Source: Desulfoscipio geothermicus DSM 3669
GTDB taxonomy: Bacteria; Bacillota; Desulfotomaculia; Desulfotomaculales; Desulfallaceae
DNA length: 63,353 nt
NCBI RefSeq assembly: GCF_900115975.1
Contig: NZ_FOYM01000021.1
Span: forward strand, 1-63,353
Reading direction: 5' to 3'
Made by a program: the position numbers and the translations under genes. The notes below the pieces were generated by a model, which was not told the origin of the DNA, did not search any database, and saw nothing but the letters and a program-made list of their open reading frames with translations. Positions 16,943-25,649 of the stretch are shown one piece after another; the first letter of the stretch is position 1, and each line of letters begins with the position of its first letter.

Positions 16943-18169
16943 TTAATTGCCCTTACTCAATTGACTGCCGGCCCGCTTGACAACTTGAATGCGGGTCAGA
17001 GCGGAGGGGTGACTGTGGCTGAACCATTCGATAAAAGCCGGCGGCGACACGTCTGACATGTTTTTGACGGCCAGATTCACTTCCAGGCGAACCGCTGCCC
17101 GGACGTCATCCGTCAGTTGCACCGCAACCCGGTCCGCCTCCTTTTCCATACCCCTTGAAATATAGTTTTGCAGTGGGCTGGAAGCAAAGGAAATCAAAGA
17201 AAAGAACAACAGCATCACCGCCCAGGTGTAAGGCGGGAAGTAAGCGGTTTTGGGGATGGTGGTGCGCAAAACCACAAACAACATGGCCCAGATAAAAAAG
17301 TTACCAAGCACGCCCAGGCCCAACCCCTTGATAATATGCCCCTGCCGCCAGTGGGCCATTTCGTGCGCCACCACCGCTTTCACCTCATCCAGCGGGTAAT
17401 CATTCAGCAGATTATCGTACAGTACAATGCGCTTTGTCCCGCCCAGTCCGGTGAAGTAGGCGTTGGCCCTGGTGGTGCGCCTGCTGGCGTCCATCACCAG
17501 CACCTGGTCCACCGGCAGCCGGGCTTTCCGGGATAATTCCCGGACCATGGACACAACCGCCGGGTCTTTGGCCGGCTCAAAGCGATTGAACAGGGGCGAA
17601 ACCACCACCGGCCAAAGAAAACTCTGCACCACCAGCCACAGGGACAAAAACCCCGCGCCGAGCAACCACCAGGTGCCCGGCCAGCGGTGCATGACCCAGA
17701 ACAGCAAGGCCACCCCGACAGCGGATAAAACCAGTTCCAATCCCGCCCCCTTCAAATAATCCACCCACCAGGAACCCAGGGTCTGGGTGGAAAACCCCCA
17801 CCGGTGCTGCCAGTAAAAGCTGCCAAATAGTCTGAAAGGCAAATTAATCAGCCGTAGCATTAACCAGAGAATGAAAAAAAACAACAGGTAGCCCCACAGG
17901 CTGCCGCCGGTAACGTTTTGGGCCCAGCGGGAAATAGCCGCAGCCTTGCCGCCAAACACCAGCCAAATTAAAAAGACCGTCTCAATAATAAAACCAATGA
18001 TAAACACTATGCGTAGAACCTGGTTGTACGCCCGGCCCTGGCTCACCTGCCGGGCATTGAAATACTGCCAAATTTCGGGATTGACTCGTCCGGGAAATAA
18101 CGTAAACCACAGGTAAAGCAGGCTGAATACTCCCACCAGAACAATGAGCGACAACCAGATAATGTTCAT
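16943..18169 (-). CDS. M48-family membrane zinc metalloprotease (Ste24/HtpX-like)
   Basis: A 408-residue integral membrane protein with several N-terminal transmembrane segments. The zinc motif VVAHEMAHWRQGH is near residue 265 and the third ligand region GMEKEADRVAV near 350. This is the layout of the Ste24/CAAX-protease branch of M48, in which the catalytic chamber lies within the membrane helices. Bacterial members take part in membrane-protein quality control; the substrate here is unknown. It precedes the broken cyclase on the same strand. Confidence 0.87.
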   Translation of the reverse strand: MNIIWLSLIVLVGVFSLLYLWFTLFPGRVNPEIWQYFNARQVSQGRAYNQVLRIVFIIGFIIETVFLIWLVFGGKAAAISRWAQNVTGGSLWGYLLFFFILWLMLRLINLPFRLFGSFYWQHRWGFSTQTLGSWWVDYLKGAGLELVLSAVGVALLFWVMHRWPGTWWLLGAGFLSLWLVVQSFLWPVVVSPLFNRFEPAKDPAVVSMVRELSRKARLPVDQVLVMDASRRTTRANAYFTGLGGTKRIVLYDNLLNDYPLDEVKAVVAHEMAHWRQGHIIKGLGLGVLGNFFIWAMLFVVLRTTIPKTAYFPPYTWAVMLLFFSLISFASSPLQNYISRGMEKEADRVAVQLTDDVRAAVRLEVNLAVKNMSDVSPPAFIEWFSHSHPSALTRIQVVKRAGSQLSKGN

Positions 18170-18303
18170 TTTGGGTTGCAGTTTTCATCCCCCCGTTCTT
18201 TGTCCATTAATTCTTCTCATTCCCACTGTTATCAGTAATTCCATCCGGTATTTCGGCATAGCAGCTGTTGTGGATGAGACAATAATAATAGGAGGTGAGT
18301 GTT

Positions 18304-18468
18304 ATGAAAGGCACCAAAACAAGCTGGATCATTTTGGGCACCGGCGCCGCCGTGGCGGGACTGGGCAGACTGGTGGGCGGCAGCCTGGGAGCCGGCATCA
18401 CCGGTTTTGGCCTGGCACACGTCGCGCTGGGTATACTTGATCAATTCCGGCCCAGTGTCAGGTATTAA
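18304..18468 (+). CDS. 54-residue glycine-rich membrane-type protein
   Basis: ATG at 18304 follows a strong AGGAGGTGAG. The product is 54 residues: a basic N-terminus (MKGTKTSWIIL), a Gly/Ala-rich hydrophobic span (GTGAAVAGLGRLVGG, LGAGITGFGLAHVALGIL) and a polar tail DQFRPSVRY. It is probably a small membrane-associated protein, and a terminator directly follows. No function is known to me. Small size and good signals argue for a real gene. Confidence 0.7.
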   Translation: MKGTKTSWIILGTGAAVAGLGRLVGGSLGAGITGFGLAHVALGILDQFRPSVRY

Positions 18469-18481
18469 AAATAAATAAAAT

Positions 18482-18538
18482 AATTAAAGCCTCCCGGTTT
18501 ATTTTATCTTGACCGGGGGGCTTTAATTATAACTTTTT
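18482..18538. terminator. Bidirectional rho-independent terminator
   Basis: Arms AATTAAAGCCTCCCGGT (18482-18498) and ACCGGGGGGCTTTAATT (18512-18528) pair with one mismatch. A T-rich tract (CTTTTTT) follows on the plus strand and an A/T-rich one flanks the other side. It serves the small gene at 18304 and the convergent permease gene. Confidence 0.8.
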
Positions 18539-18566
18539 TGTGCCAAATTTAATTTAGCGTTATTAT

Positions 18567-19850
18567 TTAATTGTCGGTTGAAACACCCAACGCATCAAAC
18601 AGTCTGAAAGCCAGGCTCAACAGTATGGCCACCACCGTGGCCAGCCCCATACCTTTCAGGCTTACCGCCCCCAGTTCCACGTGGGCGCCGCTCACCCCGA
18701 CAATCAGCACCACGGAAGTCAAAATCAGGTTGCGGGCCTTGTTATAATCCACCTTCGCTTCCACCAGCATCCGCACCCCGGAAGCGGCGATGACACCGAA
18801 CAGCAGCAGGGACACCCCGCCCATCACCGGCGTGGGGATACTCCTGATAATATCCGCCAGTATGCCTACAAATGACAGCAATATGGCAATTACAGCCGCG
18901 CCGCCGATAACCCAAACGCTGTATACTTTGCTTATGGCCATGACGCCGATATTTTCGCCATAGGTGGTGTTGGGAGTGGAACCAAAAAACCCGGAAAGCA
19001 AAGTGGAAAGCCCGTTCCCCAGCAAGGAGCGGTGCAACCCGGGTTCTTTGGCCAGGTCCCGGCCCACAATGTTACTGGTTACAAACAGGTGTCCGATGTG
19101 TTCGGCGATCACCACCAGAGCCGCGGGTAAAACAACGGCGATGGCCGCCGGGTTAAATTCTGGTTTGTAAAAAGTAGGCTTGACAAATAGTGAACTGAAC
19201 AACTCTTGAAGAGAACCGTGATTGGTGTACGCCGCCATAAAAGAGGTATCAACCATGCCCATGAACAAGGCCAGGACATAACCGGACACAATGCCGACCA
19301 GAATGGGAATGATGGCCAGAAAGCCTCGGAACAGCACGGAACTCAATATGGTTACCGCCAGGGTGAACAATGACACCGTAATTACCGCGGGGTCCGGTTT
19401 TTCCGCGGTCAGCCCGGCCATATCCGCCGCCACCGGGGCCAGTTCCAGGCCGATGACCGCCACGATGGCGCCCATGGCCGCCGGCGGGAACACCACGTCA
19501 ATCCACCCGGTGCCGGTGGCGCCGATAATCAGGGCCACGGCGCTGAACACCAGGCCCACAGCGATGAAACCGCCCAGCGCCGCCTCGTAGCCGTATTTTG
19601 GCAGCACCACCAGTACAGGTGATATAAACGCAAAACTGGAACCAAGGTAAGCCGGAATCCGGCCCTTGCAGATGACCAGGTATAACAGGGTGCCGATACC
19701 GTTAAAAAGTAGCACCGTGGCCGGGTCCACTTCAAATATCATGGGCACCAGCACGGTCGCTCCGAACATGGCGAAGAGGTGCTGCAGGCTCAGGGGCAAA
19801 GATTGCAGCAGCGGCAGGCGTTCTTCCACCTGAATAACTCTCTTGGACAA
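18567..19850 (-). CDS. uraA: Uracil/xanthine permease (NCS2 family)
   Basis: A roughly 427-residue transporter with 12-14 hydrophobic segments and NAT/NCS2 motifs: SLQHLFAMFGATVLVP at the N-terminus, AEHIGHLFVTSNIVG near 250 and GNGLSTLLSGFFGSTPNTTY near 285. Members are proton-coupled uracil or xanthine importers in the cytoplasmic membrane. The gene immediately downstream of uracil phosphoribosyltransferase on the same strand identifies uracil as the likely substrate. A TTG start at 19850 is preferred because GGAGGG lies six bases before it. Confidence 0.9.
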   Translation of the reverse strand: MSKRVIQVEERLPLLQSLPLSLQHLFAMFGATVLVPMIFEVDPATVLLFNGIGTLLYLVICKGRIPAYLGSSFAFISPVLVVLPKYGYEAALGGFIAVGLVFSAVALIIGATGTGWIDVVFPPAAMGAIVAVIGLELAPVAADMAGLTAEKPDPAVITVSLFTLAVTILSSVLFRGFLAIIPILVGIVSGYVLALFMGMVDTSFMAAYTNHGSLQELFSSLFVKPTFYKPEFNPAAIAVVLPAALVVIAEHIGHLFVTSNIVGRDLAKEPGLHRSLLGNGLSTLLSGFFGSTPNTTYGENIGVMAISKVYSVWVIGGAAVIAILLSFVGILADIIRSIPTPVMGGVSLLLFGVIAASGVRMLVEAKVDYNKARNLILTSVVLIVGVSGAHVELGAVSLKGMGLATVVAILLSLAFRLFDALGVSTDN

Positions 19851-19922
19851 AGCTGTTTCCCTCCAAATCAACCGTCTAATGGATACTTGCTGCCGGCAAC
19901 CGGCCTTATTGCTGCTTCCATC

Positions 19923-20561
19923 TTAAATTAAATTCAGGCGATCCCCGGCATCACCCAGGCCGGGTACTATATATGCTTTCTCATTCAATTCCGGGTCAAT
20001 GACCGCGGTGACGATTTTTACAGCGGGGAACTTGCCGTGCACCTGCTCAATACCCCGGTTTACCGCCAGGGCGCAGACCAAGGTAATTTGCTCCGGCCTG
20101 TAACCCTTGCCGGTAATTACTTCCAGGGTCTTGACGCTACTGTTGCCCGTGGCCAGCATGGGGTCCACCACAAAAACCCGGTCGAAGGCAGCCGGATTAT
20201 CGGGCACGGTATCCAGGTAAGTGATGGCCTCCAGGGTGTCGTGATCCCGGGACACCCCCACGTGGGCCACCTTGGCGGCCGGGAAAATATCCAGGAAGCT
20301 GTCCACAAAACCTAGCCCCGCCCGTAAAATGGGCACCAAAAGTATCCTGTCGTCCTTTATCCTGGGACAATTTACCTGCACGTCCAGCGGAGTTACCACG
20401 GCATCCATGGCGTACTCGATATCCCTGGTAGCCTCTATGGCCAAAAGCCAGCCCAATCTTTTCATTTCCTTGCGGAAACCCTCGGTTTCCGTCCGCCGGT
20501 CACGCAGGATTCTCAGGCAGTTTCCGGCTACGGGGTGATCCACTACACAAACCGAACTCAA
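19923..20561 (-). CDS. upp: Uracil phosphoribosyltransferase
   Basis: About 212 residues. It converts uracil and PRPP to UMP in pyrimidine salvage. Recognisable elements are VVDHPVAGNCLRILRD at the N-terminus, VPILRAGLGFVD, the PRPP loop VVDPMLATGNSS and the uracil-binding C-terminus YIVPGLGDAGDR. A TTG start at 20561, with GGAGGG upstream, gives the usual family length. The longer frame from 20618 adds 19 residues without family similarity. The permease gene follows in the same direction, so the two form a salvage unit. Confidence 0.9.
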   Translation of the reverse strand: MSSVCVVDHPVAGNCLRILRDRRTETEGFRKEMKRLGWLLAIEATRDIEYAMDAVVTPLDVQVNCPRIKDDRILLVPILRAGLGFVDSFLDIFPAAKVAHVGVSRDHDTLEAITYLDTVPDNPAAFDRVFVVDPMLATGNSSVKTLEVITGKGYRPEQITLVCALAVNRGIEQVHGKFPAVKIVTAVIDPELNEKAYIVPGLGDAGDRLNLI

Positions 20562-20710
20562 TTTTTTCCCTCCATCTCCTAAAGCATTTTCAGGCAAATC
20601 CCACATTATTTTCGACAATAAACATCATTTTCCTTTATGCCAAATCAATTATTTTACATGCAGTATTAATGTGCCCCGAAAATAATGCCGACACACCCTT
20701 TTCTTCCGTG

Positions 20711-20734
20711 GCCCCCCGGTCGGGGGCGTTTTTT
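20711..20734 (+). terminator. Terminator-like hairpin without an obvious upstream gene
   Basis: GCCCCC-CGGTC-GGGGGC followed by GTTTTTT on the plus strand. The nearest upstream plus-strand gene ends at 18468, so this is either a leader attenuator of the 20850 gene or a leftover of a lost gene. Confidence 0.6.
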
Positions 20735-20849
20735 AAATAATCATTAAAAACCGTTTGCGCAATGGGCTCAGGTTTGTTATTATTTAGTTAATATATTTAT
20801 TATTAACTAATAAACTTTTTATTACAGGGATTATATCAAGGGGGTAATT

Positions 20850-21047
20850 ATGAATCGGCGCGAACTGGAAAAAAAGCTGGAAAACTTACAGGAAGATCTT
20901 GAGGATCTCAAGCAAGAAAGGCACTTTATGCTGGAAAAAACTACTATTCACGTCCCCGGGCACGCCAGACACAGGTATGAAGCCGAGATAAAGGAACTGG
21001 AAGAGAAAATTAAAGAAATAGAAAAACTGCTGGCGGAAAATAAATAA
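20850..21047 (+). CDS. Small coiled-coil protein
   Basis: A 65-residue, highly charged protein (RRELEKKLENLQEDLEDLKQ; EAEIKELEEKIKEIEKLL) with two heptad-rich helices separated by HVPGHARHRYE, so probably a helical hairpin. A GGGGG ribosome site precedes the ATG. It lies 31 bases upstream of an AhpD-like gene on the same strand and may be co-expressed with it. No enzymatic motif is visible. Function unknown. Confidence 0.7.
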   Translation: MNRRELEKKLENLQEDLEDLKQERHFMLEKTTIHVPGHARHRYEAEIKELEEKIKEIEKLLAENK

Positions 21048-21078
21048 TATACATTTTACCATGAGGAGGCATTATATT

Positions 21079-21411
21079 ATGAACAAAGGCGAGACATTGC
21101 TTAACCAACTGGCTGAAGGAAAAGTTTTATTACAAAAGGAATTGCCCGAAGCAATGACCAAGTTTCAGGAACTGCACGACACAATTCTAAAAGACGGCAA
21201 GCTTTCGGTCAGGCAAAAAAGGCTGATCGGACTAGGCATGGCCCTGGTTCTCAAGTGCGATTACTGTATCGCCATCCACCTCAAGGCCATAAAAGATATG
21301 GGCATCGGTTTCGACGAAGTCCTTGAGGTTTGCAGCATGGCCATGCTGATGCACGGAGGCCCGGGTTTTGCCTACAGCACTCTGGTGGCCCGGTTGTGGA
21401 ACGAAATCTAA
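21079..21411 (+). CDS. Carboxymuconolactone-decarboxylase/AhpD-like protein
   Basis: A 110-residue all-helical AhpD-fold protein with the redox motif LKCDYCIAIHLKAI near residue 60 (CxxC followed by His). In the family this catalyses thiol-disulfide chemistry with alkylhydroperoxides or decarboxylation. The CxxC points to the AhpD-like peroxidase/disulfide branch. The start at 21079 is chosen over 21061 because GAGGAGG lies directly upstream. Confidence 0.85.
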   Translation: MNKGETLLNQLAEGKVLLQKELPEAMTKFQELHDTILKDGKLSVRQKRLIGLGMALVLKCDYCIAIHLKAIKDMGIGFDEVLEVCSMAMLMHGGPGFAYSTLVARLWNEI

Positions 21412-21431
21412 AGGCATCGCCACTTGGAGCG

Positions 21432-21510
21432 GGGCCGGTAGTTTTTCCGCTTGCTTGCGTATCTGTGGACGGCAGCGCTCGATACATCGCTTGCGAAAAA
21501 CTACTGGCCC
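21432..21510. repeat. Long imperfect inverted repeat between convergent genes
   Basis: The segment starting GGGCCGGTAGTTTTTCCGC (21432) is nearly the reverse complement of GCGAAAAACTACTGGCCC (21493-21510), with a 40-base loop. It may terminate transcription from both the AhpD-like gene and deoC, or fold as a structured RNA. Confidence 0.5.
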
Positions 21511-21561
21511 TGTGTACCTTTCATGCCCTGCTGACTCATGCGTTCATACAAAACAGTAAGC

Positions 21562-22239
21562 CTACAGATTTCTTATTATTTCCACCCCCGCGCTGGCCCC
21601 GATACGCGTGGCGCCGGCTTCGATCATCGCCAGGGCCTGCTGAACGTTTTTTATGCCGCCGGAGGCCTTAACCCCCATACTCGGCCCCACAGTTTCCCGC
21701 ATCAGCATTACATCCTCCACTGTCGCGCCGCCCGGCCCGAAACCGGTGCTGGTTTTAACATAATGCGCGCCCGCCTGCCCGGCCAACCGGCAGGCCATTA
21801 TTTTTTCTTCCCGGGTCAAATAGCCGGTCTCAATAATCACTTTGGTGACAGCATCCGCTTCCTGCGAGCGAACCGCCTCCACAACCGCCCTGATATCCTC
21901 TAAAACAACACCCTCGCGGCCTTCTTTCAGCGCGCCGATATTGATAACCATGTCCACCTCCCGGGCGCCGTTTTTGACGGCCTCAGCGGCTTCAAAGGCT
22001 TTGCTGGCCATGGATGCGCTGCCCAGGGGAAAACCGATGACAGTGCATACCAGCACGCCGGAATCCTTTAAATTTTTCGCCGCCAGCTGTACGTAAAACG
22101 GGTTAATACAGACGGCGGCGAAACTGTATTCCCGGGCTTCGCTGCACAGTTTAATAATATCCTCGCGGGTTGCCGTCGGTTTCAGCAGAGTATGGTCAAT
22201 CATTTTAGCCATTTTTTTTTGAGGTATTTGCATAATCAT
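21562..22239 (-). CDS. deoC: Deoxyribose-phosphate aldolase
   Basis: A 225-residue class I aldolase that splits 2-deoxyribose-5-phosphate into acetaldehyde and glyceraldehyde-3-phosphate. It shows [12 protein letters not shown] at the N-terminus, [10 protein letters not shown], and the Schiff-base lysine region [18 protein letters not shown], then GVKASGGIK for phosphate binding. The start at 22239 follows AGAGGAG. It links nucleoside salvage to central carbon metabolism, as do upp and the permease nearby. Confidence 0.92.
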   Translation of the reverse strand: MIMQIPQKKMAKMIDHTLLKPTATREDIIKLCSEAREYSFAAVCINPFYVQLAAKNLKDSGVLVCTVIGFPLGSASMASKAFEAAEAVKNGAREVDMVINIGALKEGREGVVLEDIRAVVEAVRSQEADAVTKVIIETGYLTREEKIMACRLAGQAGAHYVKTSTGFGPGGATVEDVMLMRETVGPSMGVKASGGIKNVQQALAMIEAGATRIGASAGVEIIRNL

Positions 22240-22327
22240 GATAACTCCTCTTTGCATTTACGTAATTGCAATAATTTATGCTATTACGTATTTACCGATA
22301 TACTGAAAAAGTTTTTTAATACATTTT

Positions 22328-25003
22328 TTACTGCCGCGCGGCTTTTCGGAAATGACTGTCAATATCCTTTTTTACACCCGGCAATAGAGCGAACTGCTCG
22401 TCCGAACCCGTAATAAACCCCCTGTCCCGCAGATTGCGCAAAGACAACCTGTACATTACGGACCACTGGGTGCATTGCGCCACGGCCTGTTTCAAAACCC
22501 GGCCCGGAACGGGTTTGCCGGTGCAGGATATCAAGAGGTATAACACCGCCAGCAGCGTAGCCTCCTGTTTAATTAATCTCCTGCCGTAAAGAGATTTAAC
22601 GCATTCCACTACCGCAGGCAAGTGCGTCCTGGCGTGATCAACGGCCCTGGCATACTCTTGCAATTCCATTTCCAGCGCCCGGGCTTCCAACCGGATATCG
22701 GCCCGGCTTTTAGCTTTTACCGTCATATTTTCTTTATCCGACCGGATGGGGATATGCATCCGGGATGTTTCTTTGCCCAAAATCCCGGCCAGTAGTTTTA
22801 TAGCGCCCTCCTTGCTCAGCCGTTCATTGGCCTGCAGGCACTGGGGAATAATGATGCATGACGGACACCCCCCGGTACACCCGCAGCCCTTCACCAGTTC
22901 ATAGCAACGCTCCAAAATCCGTTTGATATCGGCAAAGGCCGATTCAGCCAACCCCACGCCGCCGGCATAGTTGTCATATATAAATATCCGGGCATTATCG
23001 CCTTCAACCAGCATGCTGGCCCCCAGATCATGACGCTCGCACATCACCTCCAGTGGAATCACAATGTGCAGCAAGTGCTTCAGCGCATGTACGGCCTCAT
23101 ATTTCAGAGCGGGGATCAGGTTACTCAAATCTATGTCCAGCCAGATGCCGGCGGTGGGAAAATCAATGGGTTTAACAGGCTGCTTCGGTTCATAAATGTT
23201 TTTGGTTTCATTTTTCACATCCACCAGGGTGTAACCTGTAAAACTTTTATGGATGTTGAGAACGCCGGCGTGAACAGTAAAGTTATCCTCTTGCCGGGTG
23301 CGGTCCACCTTTTCCACGGTAATCCGGGAATTTATAACAGCCCTGGTATAGCAGCCAATCATTTGTTGGGGCAAATCCTTTAACTTAATGATTTTCCGGT
23401 CGAAATCAATTTCATCCACCAGATACATCCGGTCATAAACGGGCAATATGGCCCCCGGGTAGGCATCTTTCAACACATCGTCATAATTATATTGTTCAAC
23501 AATACGACCGTCCGGATCGAGGGTTTGGTAATTATCGCTTTCCCCGCGCAGGCTGAAGAATTCCGGGTCCTCCGCCGAGCCGTAGGTTTTCGGCCGGTCG
23601 GTGATGAGCCTCAGCCGCCCGTGCTTCAACAGCAGCTTCACTGCTTCGTAGTAAATGCCTTGCTCCCAGTAGGCAGTATCCTCTTTGCGTAGGGGCAGTT
23701 CGGCAGCGGCCAGGGGCAAGTGGTCCACCAGGAACTGCATTTTTTCGCTTACCACCGCCTTTTCAAAGGGCTGGCCGAAGAAATAATGCGGGTGGCGCAC
23801 GATATAAAAGTCCAGCGGGTCTTCGTTGGCCATCAACACAATCAGTGATTTTTGCCCCTTGCGCCCGACCCGCCCCGCCTGCTGCCAGGTGGATGAAATG
23901 CTCCCGGCAAACCCGGCCAGAATGCAGGTATCCAGGTCGCCGACGTTGATACCCAGTTCCAGGGCGTTGGTGGTGATAACCCCTTTCAGTTTGCCGGTAA
24001 ACAGCCTGTTTTCAATTTCCCGACGAAATTGCGGCGAGTAAGTCCCTTTATAGGTGGTAACCTGGCCGGATGTGCCGGAGAAGTTTTCCTGCAATTTGCG
24101 GTAAGCAGATTCCACAACCCGCCGGGAACGGCAGAACATTATCGTCCGCCGCCCGGCTTCCACGTACCGCCCCACGGCCCTGGCCGCTTCAAAGTGGGTC
24201 AACCGGCGTTTGGTTTGTCCATCCTCGGTTTCATAGGTGGGGGGCTCATAAAAAGCCACCGTTTTTTCACCGGCCGCGGACGTTTCACCGGTCACCGCCC
24301 GGAACGGCAGGCCGGTCAAGTTCCCGGCAAACTCCCCGGGGTTGGCGATGGTCGCCGTGCACAGAATGAACACCGGGCGGGCGCCGTAATAATCACAAAT
24401 GCGCCTGAGCCGGCGAAAAACCTGCAGGCAATGGCAGCCCATCACGCCTTTTAATACGTGGGCCTCGTCAATTATTACATACTGCAGGCCCGTAAAAAAG
24501 CCGGGCCAACTCCGGTGTCTGGGCAGCAGGCAGGCGTGGATGAAATCCGGGGTAGTGATGATCACACCGGATTCGTTGATAATTCCCCGCCGCTCGTTTT
24601 GCGACGTATCACCGTCACAGGTGGTTATGACCGGCCTGCCCCGGGGCCAGTCAATTTGCGCCGCCAGTTCGTTCATGGCACCCGCCTGGTTCTGCCCCAG
24701 GGCCTTGGCCGGGGATATGTACAGGGCCCGGGTTCGCGGGTTATTGAACAGGGCGCTGAAAACCGGAATGGTATAGACCATAGATTTGCCGCTGGACGTG
24801 CCGGTGGTTATAATCACATTCCGGCCGGCCATGATGTGCCCTGCAGCCTCCGACTGGTGAGCATATAGTTTTTTGATGCCCTGCCGGGCCAGCACCCTGA
24901 TAAGATCATCCGGAACGCCGGGCGGGAAAGGCCCGTATTGTGCCTTCCTGGGTTTTATGGTATGTACGGAATTTATGCCTCGCTGGTCCAACAACCTGTG
25001 CAT
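22328..25003 (-). CDS. DEAH-box helicase with DUF1998-type zinc domain (MrfA/YprA family)
   Basis: An 891-residue superfamily 2 helicase. Walker A is TGTSSGKSM near residue 66, DEAH is VIIDEAHVLKG near 180 and the helicase C motif QQAGRVGRKGQ near 390. The four-cysteine domain GCGCTGGCPSCIIIPQC is near 715. Bacillus MrfA of this architecture repairs mitomycin C adducts with the exonuclease MrfB; no mrfB is visible here. About 140 residues follow the Cys motif, more than I expect, including a wHTH-like end (GKPVPGRVLKQAVAQ). The start at 25003 has GGGAGGA just upstream; the GTG at 25060 does not. Confidence 0.85.
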   Translation of the reverse strand: MHRLLDQRGINSVHTIKPRKAQYGPFPPGVPDDLIRVLARQGIKKLYAHQSEAAGHIMAGRNVIITTGTSSGKSMVYTIPVFSALFNNPRTRALYISPAKALGQNQAGAMNELAAQIDWPRGRPVITTCDGDTSQNERRGIINESGVIITTPDFIHACLLPRHRSWPGFFTGLQYVIIDEAHVLKGVMGCHCLQVFRRLRRICDYYGARPVFILCTATIANPGEFAGNLTGLPFRAVTGETSAAGEKTVAFYEPPTYETEDGQTKRRLTHFEAARAVGRYVEAGRRTIMFCRSRRVVESAYRKLQENFSGTSGQVTTYKGTYSPQFRREIENRLFTGKLKGVITTNALELGINVGDLDTCILAGFAGSISSTWQQAGRVGRKGQKSLIVLMANEDPLDFYIVRHPHYFFGQPFEKAVVSEKMQFLVDHLPLAAAELPLRKEDTAYWEQGIYYEAVKLLLKHGRLRLITDRPKTYGSAEDPEFFSLRGESDNYQTLDPDGRIVEQYNYDDVLKDAYPGAILPVYDRMYLVDEIDFDRKIIKLKDLPQQMIGCYTRAVINSRITVEKVDRTRQEDNFTVHAGVLNIHKSFTGYTLVDVKNETKNIYEPKQPVKPIDFPTAGIWLDIDLSNLIPALKYEAVHALKHLLHIVIPLEVMCERHDLGASMLVEGDNARIFIYDNYAGGVGLAESAFADIKRILERCYELVKGCGCTGGCPSCIIIPQCLQANERLSKEGAIKLLAGILGKETSRMHIPIRSDKENMTVKAKSRADIRLEARALEMELQEYARAVDHARTHLPAVVECVKSLYGRRLIKQEATLLAVLYLLISCTGKPVPGRVLKQAVAQCTQWSVMYRLSLRNLRDRGFITGSDEQFALLPGVKKDIDSHFRKAARQ

Positions 25004-25071
25004 GATTTCCTCCCGGGGGTCAGACCCGTCGTAACTGTAATTAGTATAAAGCAAGCACACTTTTTAATAAG

Positions 25072-25342
25072 TTAATTGCCGCTTATCGACTTGTCAACTA
25101 TTTTCAAATTCCGCAGATAGATAACTGCCAGGGCCAAAAAGATTGCAGACATACCGAGATACAACCATATTTCCCCGGCGTCCCCGGCCTGGTTATAGAG
25201 CGGGTTTCAGAATTCCGCCCAGGGCCACCGAAAAAAGCAAGGTCCCCAGATAAAGATAGTGGAAATCAATAATAAACCGAAGCCTTCTTTTTTTGGTGGC
25301 CATGATGGCGATGATGATAAATACAGGGAATAAAAAACACAT
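25072..25342 (-). pseudogene. Membrane-protein remnant with frameshift
   Basis: Downstream of the methyltransferase fragment the frame continues with FLFPVFIIIAIMATKKRRL and YLYLGTLLFSVALGGIL. After a one-base shift near 25195-25200 it continues NQAGDAGEIWLYLGMSAIF and LALAVIYLRNLKIVDKS before a TAA at 25072. It holds about three hydrophobic helices of a small membrane protein of unknown family. Its 5' part is lost by fusion to unrelated coding sequence. Confidence 0.6.
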
Positions 25343-25588
25343 ATCCAGATAAACTATCCTCTCCGGCTTCATGGATGTTACAGTATCAAGCAGTACCCTG
25401 TCACAGCCCTTCCTTGGAGGGTCCAGTACTACCACATCAGCCCATATTTCTTTTGCATGCATCTCCGGCACTACTTTCTCGGCCTGGCCGGAGATAAATT
25501 CAACATTTAAGATCCGGTTTAGTCTGGCATTTTCTCTAGCATCTTCTACCGCTTGCTTATCCCTTAACCCTTCCCAACCGGAAACACT
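25343..25588 (-). pseudogene. Fragment of a TrmA/RlmD-family RNA (uracil-5)-methyltransferase
   Basis: An open frame without start after a TAA reads QAVEDARENARLNRILNVEF, then SGQAEKVVPEM and ADVVVLDPPRKGCD followed by PERIVYLDM. These are motifs of the SAM-binding C-terminal domain. The catalytic Cys motif (normally VSCNPATLARD) should follow but the sequence switches to a membrane-protein frame. The first 300 residues are absent too. A second, different fragment of the same family is at 31086-31451. Confidence 0.78.
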
Positions 25589-25649
25589 TTACTTTCATCT
25601 TCCCCTTATATCCAAATATTTATCTACTATCCCCATAGTAACGCCTCTT

